In this document: one piece after another, positions 45,018-53,831 of the stretch | How the letters are laid out: each line of letters begins with the position of its first letter | Position numbering within the stretch: position 1 is the first letter of the stretch | Source of the DNA: Bombilactobacillus bombi | GTDB lineage: Bacteria; Bacillota; Bacilli; Lactobacillales; Lactobacillaceae | Assembly (NCBI RefSeq): GCF_003522965.1 | Contig: NZ_CP031513.1 | Location: 1,240,001 to 1,304,000 of the forward strand | DNA length: 64,000 bases | Direction: 5' to 3' | The notes under the pieces: generated by a model | Seen by the model: only the letters and a program-made list of their open reading frames with translations | Told to the model about the DNA's origin: nothing | Databases searched by the model: none | Translations under genes and position numbers: made by a program

Positions 45018-45563
45018 TTATCTATGAAAATGATTAATATAATCTATAAAGTCATTAAAACAGTTTTGCAATTTTTGATCTTCTACTTTTTCTGTCAAGT
45101 TCCCTAACTTATCAAAAGCCTTGGCAGTATTACCTAATAAGAATTCATTCCCAGGCAAAACATATGCATCAATTTCTGGGCAAACTAAAATCTGTCGTAA
45201 TTGCAGTTGAGCTCTGGAAGCACCCTGTGTTCCATAAGAAGCTCCCACTACCATTACCGGTTTAGCTTTAAAGGGATGAACCTTATAAGACATCCATTCC
45301 AATAAACTCTTGAGTGCCGCTGGAATTGCATGATCATACTCCGGTGTACTAATAATTATACCGTCAGCTGCTGTAATTTTCTTTTCAATATCTACTAATT
45401 CAGAATAATTATTTAAATCATCGTCCTCACAAAAAGCTGGTAATTCCGTTAATTCACAAATTTCAATTTCTGCTTGTTTAGAAAATTTCTTTTGGATATA
45501 TTTTAATAAAATGCGATTATAAGAAAAATCCGCATTTGTTCCAACGATTGCAAATAGCTTCAT
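45018..45563 (-). CDS. NAD(P)H-dependent FMN reductase, partner of the multidomain reductase
   Basis: 181 residues of the flavodoxin-like NADPH-dependent FMN reductase family: GTNADFSYNRILLKYI at the N-terminus (phosphate loop), IISTPEYDHAIP near residue 78 and GASYGTQGASRAQ near residue 112. It aligns throughout with the first 180 residues of the 814-residue protein directly upstream, so it is a tandem paralogue of that domain. The gap between the two genes is 13 bases. Likely role: supply of reducing power (reduced flavin) to the ene-reductase or to similar acceptors. Confidence 0.86.
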   Translation of the reverse strand: MKLFAIVGTNADFSYNRILLKYIQKKFSKQAEIEICELTELPAFCEDDDLNNYSELVDIEKKITAADGIIISTPEYDHAIPAALKSLLEWMSYKVHPFKAKPVMVVGASYGTQGASRAQLQLRQILVCPEIDAYVLPGNEFLLGNTAKAFDKLGNLTEKVEDQKLQNCFNDFIDYINHFHR

Positions 45564-45576
45564 TTAATTTGCTCCT

Positions 45577-48021
45577 TTATTCTACTTTGCTTAAAGCATC
45601 TTTAACTGCTTCTTTGAGGGCAGCACTAGTTCTTGTTGCACCTGATATAGCATCCACATTATAGGTGTTTTTAGTAACCATTGTTTTTGGTAGAGTTTCT
45701 AAAGCTTCTTTGCTAACATCTTGGCTTTCACTTTGCTTTAAAACTTCGACATTTTCGAGTTTTTTATTATTATCCAAAGTGATCCGAACGACAATTTCGT
45801 CTCCCATGCCAGCATTACTTTTACCTAAATATTGATTACTAGCTGTTACAAATGATTCTTCCTTTTGTAAGTCACTGCCTAAATTATTAGTAGTTACTTG
45901 CATAGCTGGTTGTACCATCGTAGCAGTATTTGTTGGCGTTTGAATATCTACTTTTACTTGAGCTGCATTTTGTCCTGCAATTTTTCCCGATATCAAACAA
46001 TCAGCAAGATTACCACCACCAGCATATTGATTGGCGAAAGGAGCCCCTAATTCACCTGCTTCATATAAGTGAGCGATTGGTTGACCGTTTGGATTCAAAA
46101 CTTGGCAGCGTGAATTTCTTCTAGCTCCACCTTGGGTATTCAACATATTCTGCCGCATCAAAATAGCATAATAAGGCCCATTTTCACTAAAACTTGTTAA
46201 TGTTTTAGGCTCTCTTTGATATGCATAATCTTTGCCTTTCTGAGCAAAATAATTAAAGTCGGTAATGGTTTGCTGCAAATTATCGGCATTAGTCCCAATT
46301 TTATTAGCTAACTCAGCTAAGTTATTGGCTTTAATAGCAAATTTCAAAATATCTGGATAACCATTGAGATTATCATTATCAGCTTGAATTTTGTCATATT
46401 GTTTTTGATCAAAAATAACAGCTGGATGTTCTTGTGACAATGGTATCCGCCAGAAACCATGATTATAAATATGTCCATGACGATTAATGTCGTCTTCCTT
46501 AAAATAACGAGTACCATCATCGCCAATCGTAATAATACTGCCTGTGAATAAAATTGGCCAAAAAATATTCGTCGCATATTTACTACGCACGCCTTTAGGT
46601 TGCTTTGGCGATAAACCATGGAGCTGTCCTAATGATTCATAACTACGCATATGCCATAAATCAGCACCAACTTCTAAAGCCATCTTAATACCCGCGCCTT
46701 TATTATAAGTTGTCCCAATTGGTGATAGATATGGTTCTTGCAGATAGTCTTCAATCATTTGTTGATTATTTTCAAAACCTCCAGTAGCTAAAACCACACC
46801 ATTTTGCGCTTGAATATTTCGCACTACGTGTTCATGTTCAACTTGTACACCAATAATTGTTTTTGTTTGTAAATCTTGAATTAAATGAAGTGCTGGTGAA
46901 TTAAACCAAACATCAATTTTATCGGCACTCTCAACCACCTTTTGTCGTAAGATTTTCCATAAGGCAGCATCCGCAATTCCTTCATGAACAACAGTCATAT
47001 CTGCACTATGTACACCTGAAAATTCGGGATATTCTTCAGTAACTGCGCTTAAATCGCTTTCAATCCATTGTTTACGAATACTAAATGGCTCAACATCTAG
47101 ATACTTTTTAACATAGTTATTCATATCCACTAAACCTTCTACAAAGGTGTTGAGAACATCATCGTCAATTCCAATTGGTTCAGCCATTTGCTTATAATAA
47201 GATTTCAGATTATCAAAATTATCTCCCGAAGCAATTAATTGGTGCGAAACTTTAGTATTTCCGCCTTCCGAACCTTCTGGAGCGGCATCTACTAGTAAAA
47301 CCTTGGCACCTTCATCAGCAGCAAAACGAGCAGCTGTCGCGCCAGCACCACCAAATCCTAAAACTACAACATCATAATTAGCATCCCACTGGATTTTAGG
47401 ACTAGAAGCAAAAACAGACTGGGTAAGAGCTTGAACTGTTTTTTCTTGATCTGGTATTGTTTTTGTTTTTTGGTCAATTAACTTATTTGAATTAATAAAT
47501 TTAATGAATTCACTAATACATTGCTCTAAAAAAGAAACTGTTTTTTCATTTTTAATATTACCTTCACTATCAAAAGCAGTCTTTGCATTACCTAATAAAA
47601 ACTCATTTCCTGGCAAAACACGCGGGTTTACACCTGGTGAATCTAAAATCTGTCGCAAATGCACCTGAGCACGGCTGGAACCTTGAGGATGATAGGAAGC
47701 ACCGACAATCATCAATGACTTATTAGCTAAGGGATGTATTCGATATGATAACCACTCGATTACGCTTTTTAATGGTGATGGTACAGAGTGATTATGTTCA
47801 GGAGTACTAATAATAACCCCATCAGCCGCAGCAATCTTTTCGGCTAAAACTGTTATACTTTCAGGATCAGCTGCAGGGTGATTCTCATTAAACAGAGGAA
47901 TATCCTTAATTTCGCAGATTTCTAATGCAAATTGATTAGCAAAATGTTTTTGAATATATTGTAACAACATGCGATTATATGATTGCCTAGCATTAGTGCC
48001 TACAATTCCCACAATTTTCAA
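45577..48021 (-). CDS. Three-domain flavin ene-reductase (FMN_red + FAD_binding_2 + FMN_bind)
   Basis: 814 residues. Residues 1-180 form an NAD(P)H:FMN reductase domain; about 215-695 a fumarate-reductase-type FAD domain starting VVVLGFGGAGATAARFA; about 735-814 an FMN-bind domain with flavinylation motif DAISGAT, T796 being the likely ApbE target. In place of the HYTMGG and NRxGG carboxylate-binding motifs of fumarate reductases it has LNTQGG and NQYAGGGN. Hence the substrate is probably not fumarate. Layout and the adjacent flavin reductase resemble the hydroxycinnamate reductase HcrB/HcrA of Lactiplantibacillus plantarum. No signal peptide, so it acts in the cytoplasm with NAD(P)H. Substrate is inferred only. 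Confidence 0.87.
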   Translation of the reverse strand: MKIVGIVGTNARQSYNRMLLQYIQKHFANQFALEICEIKDIPLFNENHPAADPESITVLAEKIAAADGVIISTPEHNHSVPSPLKSVIEWLSYRIHPLANKSLMIVGASYHPQGSSRAQVHLRQILDSPGVNPRVLPGNEFLLGNAKTAFDSEGNIKNEKTVSFLEQCISEFIKFINSNKLIDQKTKTIPDQEKTVQALTQSVFASSPKIQWDANYDVVVLGFGGAGATAARFAADEGAKVLLVDAAPEGSEGGNTKVSHQLIASGDNFDNLKSYYKQMAEPIGIDDDVLNTFVEGLVDMNNYVKKYLDVEPFSIRKQWIESDLSAVTEEYPEFSGVHSADMTVVHEGIADAALWKILRQKVVESADKIDVWFNSPALHLIQDLQTKTIIGVQVEHEHVVRNIQAQNGVVLATGGFENNQQMIEDYLQEPYLSPIGTTYNKGAGIKMALEVGADLWHMRSYESLGQLHGLSPKQPKGVRSKYATNIFWPILFTGSIITIGDDGTRYFKEDDINRHGHIYNHGFWRIPLSQEHPAVIFDQKQYDKIQADNDNLNGYPDILKFAIKANNLAELANKIGTNADNLQQTITDFNYFAQKGKDYAYQREPKTLTSFSENGPYYAILMRQNMLNTQGGARRNSRCQVLNPNGQPIAHLYEAGELGAPFANQYAGGGNLADCLISGKIAGQNAAQVKVDIQTPTNTATMVQPAMQVTTNNLGSDLQKEESFVTASNQYLGKSNAGMGDEIVVRITLDNNKKLENVEVLKQSESQDVSKEALETLPKTMVTKNTYNVDAISGATRTSAALKEAVKDALSKVE

Positions 48022-48155
48022 AATGTTAAATCCTCCTTGATTTTTTTACAAATATTAACAAATTTTATTATAACTCCTTGAAAAGAATTTGTGAATGGTA
48101 TAATTTTAACAAAGTCAATCTTATGTCTTTCAAAATTATTTTTATTATTAAGCAA

Positions 48156-48189
48156 GAAAAAAGGCTAGAACAATGAATGTTCTAACCTT
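48156..48189 (-). terminator. Terminator of the amino-acid ABC operon
   Basis: An 11-bp stem with one mismatch (AAGGCTAGAAC with GTTCTAACCTT), a 7-base loop, then six T residues on the minus strand, just after the last permease gene. Confidence 0.88.
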
Positions 48190-48207
48190 GATAAGTAACA
48201 ACTATAT

Positions 48208-48870
48208 CTAAGCTAACTTTTTGTCGATATGATTACCTAATACAGATAAGCTGAAGCAGACAATAAAATATAAAACTGCTAGGGCAGCAAACATTGGCAA
48301 AATATAGTTAGCATTTTGCCCGTAAATAACCTGAGCATGTTGCATTAATTCTGGTACTACAATGATAGTAGCTAAAGAAGTATCCTTAATTAAAGAAACA
48401 AATTGACTAATCATTGCTGGAATCATCTTTTTGTAAGCCTGTGGTAAAATAATATGCCACAAAGACTGCAAAAAAGTCATTCCCACTGAACGCGCTCCTT
48501 CGGTTTGGCCAATATCTACTGCATTTAAACCAGAGCGAACAATCTCGGCAATCATGGAAGACTCAAAAATCGTCATGGCCATAATTGCAGCTGGAATTGT
48601 TTCGGGTTTAAATCCAAAATTAGGCAGTCCAAAATAAGTAAAGAAAATGATTAGTAATAGAGGTAAATTACGAATCAAATCAATTACAAAACCAAAAATT
48701 GCTGAAACATATTTAATTTTAGAATAGCGAATAATGCCTAAAATAGAACCAAAAATAAAACTTAAGACTACGGAGATTACGGAAATATAAACGGTCACTC
48801 CAAGCCCCATTAATAAGAAACGGATATTCATCCATGAATAAGCTTGAATCCAATTTTGCAATGTTGACAC
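48208..48870 (-). CDS. Polar amino-acid ABC transporter permease (second)
   Basis: 220 residues with five membrane segments and the GlnP/HisM-type cytoplasmic loop EGARSVGMTFLQSLWHIILPQAYKKMIP (EAA loop, here EGARS...ILPQA). With the neighbouring permease it forms the heterodimeric channel of a glutamine/glutamate/aspartate-type importer. It is 3 bases from that gene and is last in the operon. Confidence 0.9.
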   Translation of the reverse strand: MSTLQNWIQAYSWMNIRFLLMGLGVTVYISVISVVLSFIFGSILGIIRYSKIKYVSAIFGFVIDLIRNLPLLLIIFFTYFGLPNFGFKPETIPAAIMAMTIFESSMIAEIVRSGLNAVDIGQTEGARSVGMTFLQSLWHIILPQAYKKMIPAMISQFVSLIKDTSLATIIVVPELMQHAQVIYGQNANYILPMFAALAVLYFIVCFSLSVLGNHIDKKLA

Positions 48871-48873
48871 CTC

Positions 48874-49512
48874 CTAGGCAAGCTTTTTTTCCAAATGACG
48901 CATATAGTAGCTGAGCGGCATTGTGACAATCAAATACATAATACCTACGACAAAGTAACTATTAATCGTATCAAAAGTTGCCGAGGCAATCGAATTAGCT
49001 TGATACATTAAATCAAAACCAGCTACAAACGCTAACACAGACGAATTTTTCACTAGATTAATAAACTGATTACCTAGTGGAGGAATAACAATCTTAAAAG
49101 CCTGCGGCAAAATAATTTGTCGCATTGCTTGTCCATAAGTCATACCGACTGAACGTGCACCTTCCATTTGACCCGGATCAACTGATTGAATTCCAGAACG
49201 AATAGTTTCTGCAATAAAGGCTGAAGTGTACAATGTTAATCCAATTGTTCCCGCAGTAAAACCATTAATCTTCACAAAATAAAGTGGAATAACTAAATAA
49301 AAAAACATAGTAATAACTAATAATGGAATATTACGAAAAACTTCAACATAAGTGCGCCCTATCACTCGTGCTACTTTGTTTGGTAAAACTTCCATAATGG
49401 CAAATACTGATCCAATAATCAGGCTAAAAAACAGCGCCAAAACACTTGATAAAACTGTCCAGCCCAAACCAACTAATAACTGCTGGCCATAATGAGTAAT
49501 AATATTAATCAT
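48874..49512 (-). CDS. Polar amino-acid ABC transporter permease (first)
   Basis: 212 residues, same family: LPNKVARVIGRTYVEVFRNIPLLV and the EAA loop EGARSVGMTYGQAMRQIILPQAF. It overlaps the binding-protein gene by four bases (ATGA), indicating translational coupling. Partner of the permease at 48208. Confidence 0.9.
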   Translation of the reverse strand: MINIITHYGQQLLVGLGWTVLSSVLALFFSLIIGSVFAIMEVLPNKVARVIGRTYVEVFRNIPLLVITMFFYLVIPLYFVKINGFTAGTIGLTLYTSAFIAETIRSGIQSVDPGQMEGARSVGMTYGQAMRQIILPQAFKIVIPPLGNQFINLVKNSSVLAFVAGFDLMYQANSIASATFDTINSYFVVGIMYLIVTMPLSYYMRHLEKKLA

Positions 49513-50324
49513 TTGCGATACAACTCCTTATAGTTAAATCCTGGAACACCGCCAAACCATTTTTTAATTAGCTGATTATATTCGCCGCTCCGTTGCATTT
49601 CATCAATTGCTTTGTTTAAAGCTTTAGTGAAATCTTTTTGATTTTTATTAACCGCAACACCATAAGGTTCCTTAGTGAAAGTCCCACCAACAACTTTATA
49701 ACCTGGATTTTGCACTGCTAAACCATATAAAATGCCATTATCAGTTGTTAAAGCTTCTCCTTGACCAGATTTCAACGCATTCATTGCTTGCGCATAATCT
49801 TGCAATTCAATAACTCGTGCTTTAGGTGAGGCCTTTTTTATGTTTTGTACTGAATTAGCCCCAACAACCCCAATGACTGTATGCCCGTTCAAATGATGAG
49901 CATCTTTGATTGGAGAATTATTAGGTACTAATAGTGATTGCCCCGCATCAAAATAAGATTTAGAAAAATCTAAAACTTTTTGTCTTTCAGGGGTGATAGT
50001 CATCGTTGCCACTACTGCATCAACATTGCCATTTTTGAGTAAGGGCGTCCGGGACTGCGATGTTACAGTTACAAATACGGCTTTCCCTTTTGGTCCCAAA
50101 ATATGTTTAGTCAGATGCTTAGCCACATCAACATCAAATCCTTTTTGTTGACCATCACGGACATCAATCAGTCCAAACAAACTGACATCGCCTTTAACAC
50201 CCCAAGTAATTGTATTAGTTTGGCGCGCATTTTCTAGTACTGACTGTTGTGACAAACTCTTACCGCATCCAGCCAATAAAAAAACACTTATTAGTAGAGA
50301 GAAAAGCAAATATTTTCTTTTCAT
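49509..50324 (-). CDS. Amino-acid-binding lipoprotein, copy 1
   Basis: 271 residues. The signal peptide ends in lipobox LAGC with lipidated C20. The mature part is a family 3 solute-binding protein: GVKGDVSLFGLIDVRDGQQKGFDVDVAKHL, VTSQSRTPLLKNGNVDAVVATMTITPER and FSKSYFDAGQSLLVP. The arginine/aspartate pattern suits glutamine, glutamate or aspartate. It lies between the ATPase and first permease genes. A nearly identical second copy is at 51211. Confidence 0.9.
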   Translation of the reverse strand: MKRKYLLFSLLISVFLLAGCGKSLSQQSVLENARQTNTITWGVKGDVSLFGLIDVRDGQQKGFDVDVAKHLTKHILGPKGKAVFVTVTSQSRTPLLKNGNVDAVVATMTITPERQKVLDFSKSYFDAGQSLLVPNNSPIKDAHHLNGHTVIGVVGANSVQNIKKASPKARVIELQDYAQAMNALKSGQGEALTTDNGILYGLAVQNPGYKVVGGTFTKEPYGVAVNKNQKDFTKALNKAIDEMQRSGEYNQLIKKWFGGVPGFNYKELYRK

Positions 50325-50335
50325 AACTAATCCCC

Positions 50336-51073
50336 CTAGTGTGTGATAATCTTACTTAAGAATTGTTGAGCACGTTCGGTTTTTGGTTGTTCAAAGAAGG
50401 CATCCTTTTGATCATCTTCAACAATTTGACCTGCATCCATAAAAATAACTCGATTAGCAACTTCTTTAGCGAAGCCCATTTCATGCGTCACAATCAAAGA
50501 AGTCATGTCACTTGCTGAAGTAATTCGTTTAATAACTTGTAAAACATCATCAATCATTTCTGGATCTAGCGCTGAGGTAGGTTCATCAAACAATAATAAA
50601 CGTGGCTTCATGGCTAAAGAGCGAGCAATGGCAACTCGTTGTTTTTGTCCACCAGAAATCTGTGAAGGCATATTATTAGCTTTATCTTTTAAACCTACCA
50701 TATCTAATAATTTAAAAGCGCGCTCGCGATTTTCTTCTTCGGACATTTTGAGTACTATTCGTGGTGCTAACATAATATTTTCCAAAACAGTCTTATTAGC
50801 ATACAAATTAAAATGTTGAAAAACCATCCCGACATCCCGCCGTAAAATATCAAAATTAGTTTTAGGAGAAGATAAATCATGATTATTAACTATTAACTTC
50901 CCGCTTTGAATCCGTTCCAAACCATTAACTGTTCGAACTAATGTACTTTTCCCAGATCCTGAGGGACCTATCAAAACTACTGTTTCGCCCTTATCAATTT
51001 CCAGATTTATATCTGTCAAAGCATGAAAATGTCCATAATATTTTTGGACATCATGAAATTCGATCATTGACAT
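50336..51073 (-). CDS. Polar amino-acid ABC transporter ATPase
   Basis: 245 residues. Walker A GPSGSGKSTL, signature ISGGQKQRV, Walker B LLLFDEPTSALDPEM and H-loop VTHEMGFA are complete, typical of GlnQ-type ATPases. ATG 51073 lies 8 bases after AAGGGG; an ATG two codons earlier is too close. It energises the importer formed by the downstream permeases. Confidence 0.92.
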   Translation of the reverse strand: MSMIEFHDVQKYYGHFHALTDINLEIDKGETVVLIGPSGSGKSTLVRTVNGLERIQSGKLIVNNHDLSSPKTNFDILRRDVGMVFQHFNLYANKTVLENIMLAPRIVLKMSEEENRERAFKLLDMVGLKDKANNMPSQISGGQKQRVAIARSLAMKPRLLLFDEPTSALDPEMIDDVLQVIKRITSASDMTSLIVTHEMGFAKEVANRVIFMDAGQIVEDDQKDAFFEQPKTERAQQFLSKIITH

Positions 51074-51210
51074 TGTCATCGCCCCTTAGGTTTAGTTACT
51101 TTCTATTTTATACTTAACACCTAATATTAGGCAATTTTTTTAATAAAAAAATCTCATAAAATAATAAAATACAGCTTAATTTCTCATTATCTTTTGAAAA
51201 AAACATAATA

Positions 51211-52026
51211 TTAAGAGCGATAAAGTGCTCGATAATTAAATCCGGGAACATTTTTAAACCATTTTTTAATTAATTGATTATATTCTCCATCTTGTTCCAT
51301 TTCCCGAAGTGCTCGATTAATAGCACACACAAAGTCTTTTTGATTTTTATTAACTGCGACACCATAAGGTTCATAAGTAAAGGTACCATCAATTACGCGA
51401 TAACCTGGATTTTGTACTGCCAAACCATATAAAATACTATTATCAGTGGTCAAAGCTTCTCCTTGACCAGATTTCAAAGCATTCATGGCCTGTGCATAAT
51501 CTTGTAGCTCTAATACTTTAGCTTTAGGTGAAATTTTTTTAATATTTTCTGCGGAACTCGCTCCAACCACACCAATAACTGTATGTCCATTTAAATGGTG
51601 TGCATCTTTGATAGTCGAATTCTTAGGTATCAATAACGATTGTCCAGCATCAAAGTACGATTTGGAAAAATCAACTACCCTTTTACGCTCTGGAGTAATA
51701 TTCATAGTTGCAATCATAGCATCAACATTACCGTTTTTCAGTAAGGGTGTCCGTGATTGTGAAGTTACAGTTAAAAACTTAGCCTGTCCCTTAGGACCTA
51801 AAATGTGTTTGGTTAAATGCCGAGCCATATCGACATCAAATCCTTTTTGTTGTCCATCGCGAACATCAATAAGGCCAAACAATTTTACGTCGCCCTTAAC
51901 ACCCCAAGTAATTGTCTTACTTTGACGCACATTTTCTAATACTGATTGTTGTGCCAAGCTTTTACCACATCCAGTTAAAATGAACAAACTGCATAGTAAA
52001 GCAAGAAAGACGCTCTTTTTCCTCAT
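51211..52026 (-). CDS. Amino-acid-binding lipoprotein, copy 2
   Basis: 271 residues with lipobox LTGC (C20). It aligns without gaps to the copy at 49509 and most positions are identical, including the whole DVRDGQQKGFDVD and ALKSGQGEALTTDN regions; the signal peptide and last 25 residues differ most. Start 52026 is chosen because it matches the paralogue; the longer frame has no sensible extension. It stands 137 bases upstream of the ATPase and may share the operon promoter or have its own. Duplicated binding proteins feeding one channel usually broaden ligand range. Confidence 0.9.
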   Translation of the reverse strand: MRKKSVFLALLCSLFILTGCGKSLAQQSVLENVRQSKTITWGVKGDVKLFGLIDVRDGQQKGFDVDMARHLTKHILGPKGQAKFLTVTSQSRTPLLKNGNVDAMIATMNITPERKRVVDFSKSYFDAGQSLLIPKNSTIKDAHHLNGHTVIGVVGASSAENIKKISPKAKVLELQDYAQAMNALKSGQGEALTTDNSILYGLAVQNPGYRVIDGTFTYEPYGVAVNKNQKDFVCAINRALREMEQDGEYNQLIKKWFKNVPGFNYRALYRS

Positions 52027-52136
52027 TAATGAACTCTCCTCGAATTTATCTAGCTTGAAAAATATATTTAGATGCAACTATCCAATTATATATTAATTCT
52101 AGTATAATATAATTAAATTTGCATGGGGTGTGAATA

Positions 52137-53733
52137 TTGAAAACAATTAATAAATTTTTTAAATACATAACTTATTTTTTTATAACAGCAATGAGTTTAT
52201 CCGCAACGTTAAAATTAATTTTTAACTTGATACAGGCTAAAGACCATTTTCTATCCGAAATATTAACTATTGTAATATATCTAACTATAATATGTATTTT
52301 ATCAATGTTAATTTATTTTAATCACCCTAAAATTAGTAAAATTTTAGAAAACAATAATTTAAGAAAGTCGATTTATGCTGTTTGTCTCTGTATTTTGCTA
52401 ATCTGGCAGGTAATTATGATTACTAACTTGACCACTTTTGTAGGTTGGGATCCGCAACAAACGCTTCTTTCTCTAGTTGCTAGACCCAAAATGGGAGGAT
52501 GGTTGCATGAATATTTATCATATGATCCTAATAATCTAGCTTTATATTATTTATTTGCGTTTATTCAAAAGTTCTGTCATATATTTCATATTCCTTTTTC
52601 CATGTTTATTATTAATTATTTTAATATGTTCATTATTGATTTATCACTTATCCTATTATGTTGGGCTATTCGTATTTTAACTAATAAAATCTCTGCATTA
52701 ATTGGTTTTGTCACAATCATTTTATTATTTGGCTTTTCACCTTGGATTATTGTTACCTATACGGATACATTATCGTTATTGCCCGTAAGCTTCGGAATTT
52801 TAGCTTTTGCACTATTAATAAAAAGAAAAAGTTATATTGCTGCTTTATTGTTAGGAATTGCTGGTAGCTTAAGTTACTTTGTTAAGCCATCCAGTGCTAT
52901 TTACTATATAGCCGCAATAATTGTTCTCATTTTGACTAGTGGCTTTGATAAATCAGGCATCAGGCATCAGGCATCAGGCATCAGGCATCAGGCATCAGGC
53001 ATCAGGCATCAGGCATCAGGCATCAGGCATCAGGCATCAGCTAATATTAACCACCATAACAGTTTTGTCAACGATAATTGTCAATTCTGGTTTGCAATTA
53101 TTTAATACTCATCAGACAATGTATCCTATTGATTCACACCTCGCAACCTCACCAACACAATACTTAATGATGGGAGCTCAAGGAAACGGTGGCTACAGCT
53201 TAGAAGATGTACTTTCTAATATTAATGATCCTGACAAGCAAAGTTTACCTCGTAAAAATATTAATGAGTATTTAAATCGTGTACAGAAAATGGGAATTTT
53301 CGGTTATCCTAAATTTTTGGCTAACAAATTTTATCAAACTAATAGCGATGGATCTTTTGGATGGGGGACTGAAGGAGGCCCTGACTTTATTAATCAAAAC
53401 ACCCGTCCATATTCTGATGATTTTGGTGGACTTTTACGGCGTTTTTATTGGCCATTAGGAGATTTAGCTTACATCTTTTTCACAATAGCGCAAATGTCCT
53501 GGATTTTAATCACTATTTTATTAGTTTTATCTTTTAAAAAAATAGAACGACTAACTTTATTGACCAAAAATTGGCTTTATTTAACTATTATTGGCGCTAA
53601 TGTGTTTCTATTATTATTTGAAGCCGGTAGAAGTAGATTTTTAATTCAATTTTTACCTGTATATATTATCCCCTTAACAATTGTTGTGACAGCTATACTG
53701 TATCCTCAAAATACAAAACTTACTTCTAATTAA
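52137..53733 (+). CDS. Phase-variable GT-C-like integral membrane protein (out of frame here)
   Basis: A multispanning protein with the look of membrane glycosyltransferases of the GT-C fold: an acidic WDPQQTLLSL after an early membrane segment, YDPNNLALYYLF, YTDTLSLLP and later EAGRSRFLIQFLPVY. A 7-bp tandem repeat at 52952-53040 splits it: the first frame runs 52137-53105 (322 residues), and the homologous C-terminal half continues in another frame to 53733. Removing one repeat, or adding two, would join them into 529 or 536 residues; one extra copy would stop at 53042. The start is TTG with GGGGTG 6 bases upstream. I infer a surface-sugar transferase; the exact family (XrtG-associated/TIGR03766-like is one candidate) is uncertain. 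Confidence 0.72.
52952..53040 (+). repeat. Tandem heptanucleotide repeat, 12.7 perfect copies of ATCAGGC
   Basis: Twelve perfect units from 52952 to 53035 plus ATCAG. The repeat has no stop in any forward frame and encodes the cyclic heptapeptide SGIRHQA whichever frame is used. Because 7 is not divisible by 3, every gain or loss of a unit changes the downstream frame. Confidence 0.98.
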
Positions 53734-53752
53734 CTTTGAAGTGAGTTTTTTT
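53717..53752 (+). terminator. Terminator of the GT-C-like gene
   Basis: A 10-bp stem with one mismatch (AACTTACTTC with GAAGTGAGTT), then seven T residues. The stop codon lies in the loop. Confidence 0.8.
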
Positions 53753-53831
53753 ATTATTATATTTTTTTACTATAACTTTTAGCGTATAATATTTAACGTT
53801 TTGTTATTTTCTAATTTGGGAGGATTGTGGA

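Noticed and set aside
45577-48021. Ordinary fumarate reductase
   Set aside because: The two fumarate carboxylate-binding motifs are replaced (LNTQGG, NQYAGGGN).
50505-50819. Antisense 104-residue frame over the ABC ATPase gene
   Set aside because: It is fully contained in a highly conserved gene and shows no independent coding signals.
52952-53040. Short direct repeats that could suggest a CRISPR array
   Set aside because: The units are 7 bp, contiguous and without spacers, and they lie inside a coding frame; this is a simple-sequence repeat.
52939-53733. A separate downstream gene starting at GTG 52939
   Set aside because: There is no ribosome site; the frame begins inside the upstream protein and reads the repeat. 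Its content continues the membrane protein, so it is the second half of one gene.
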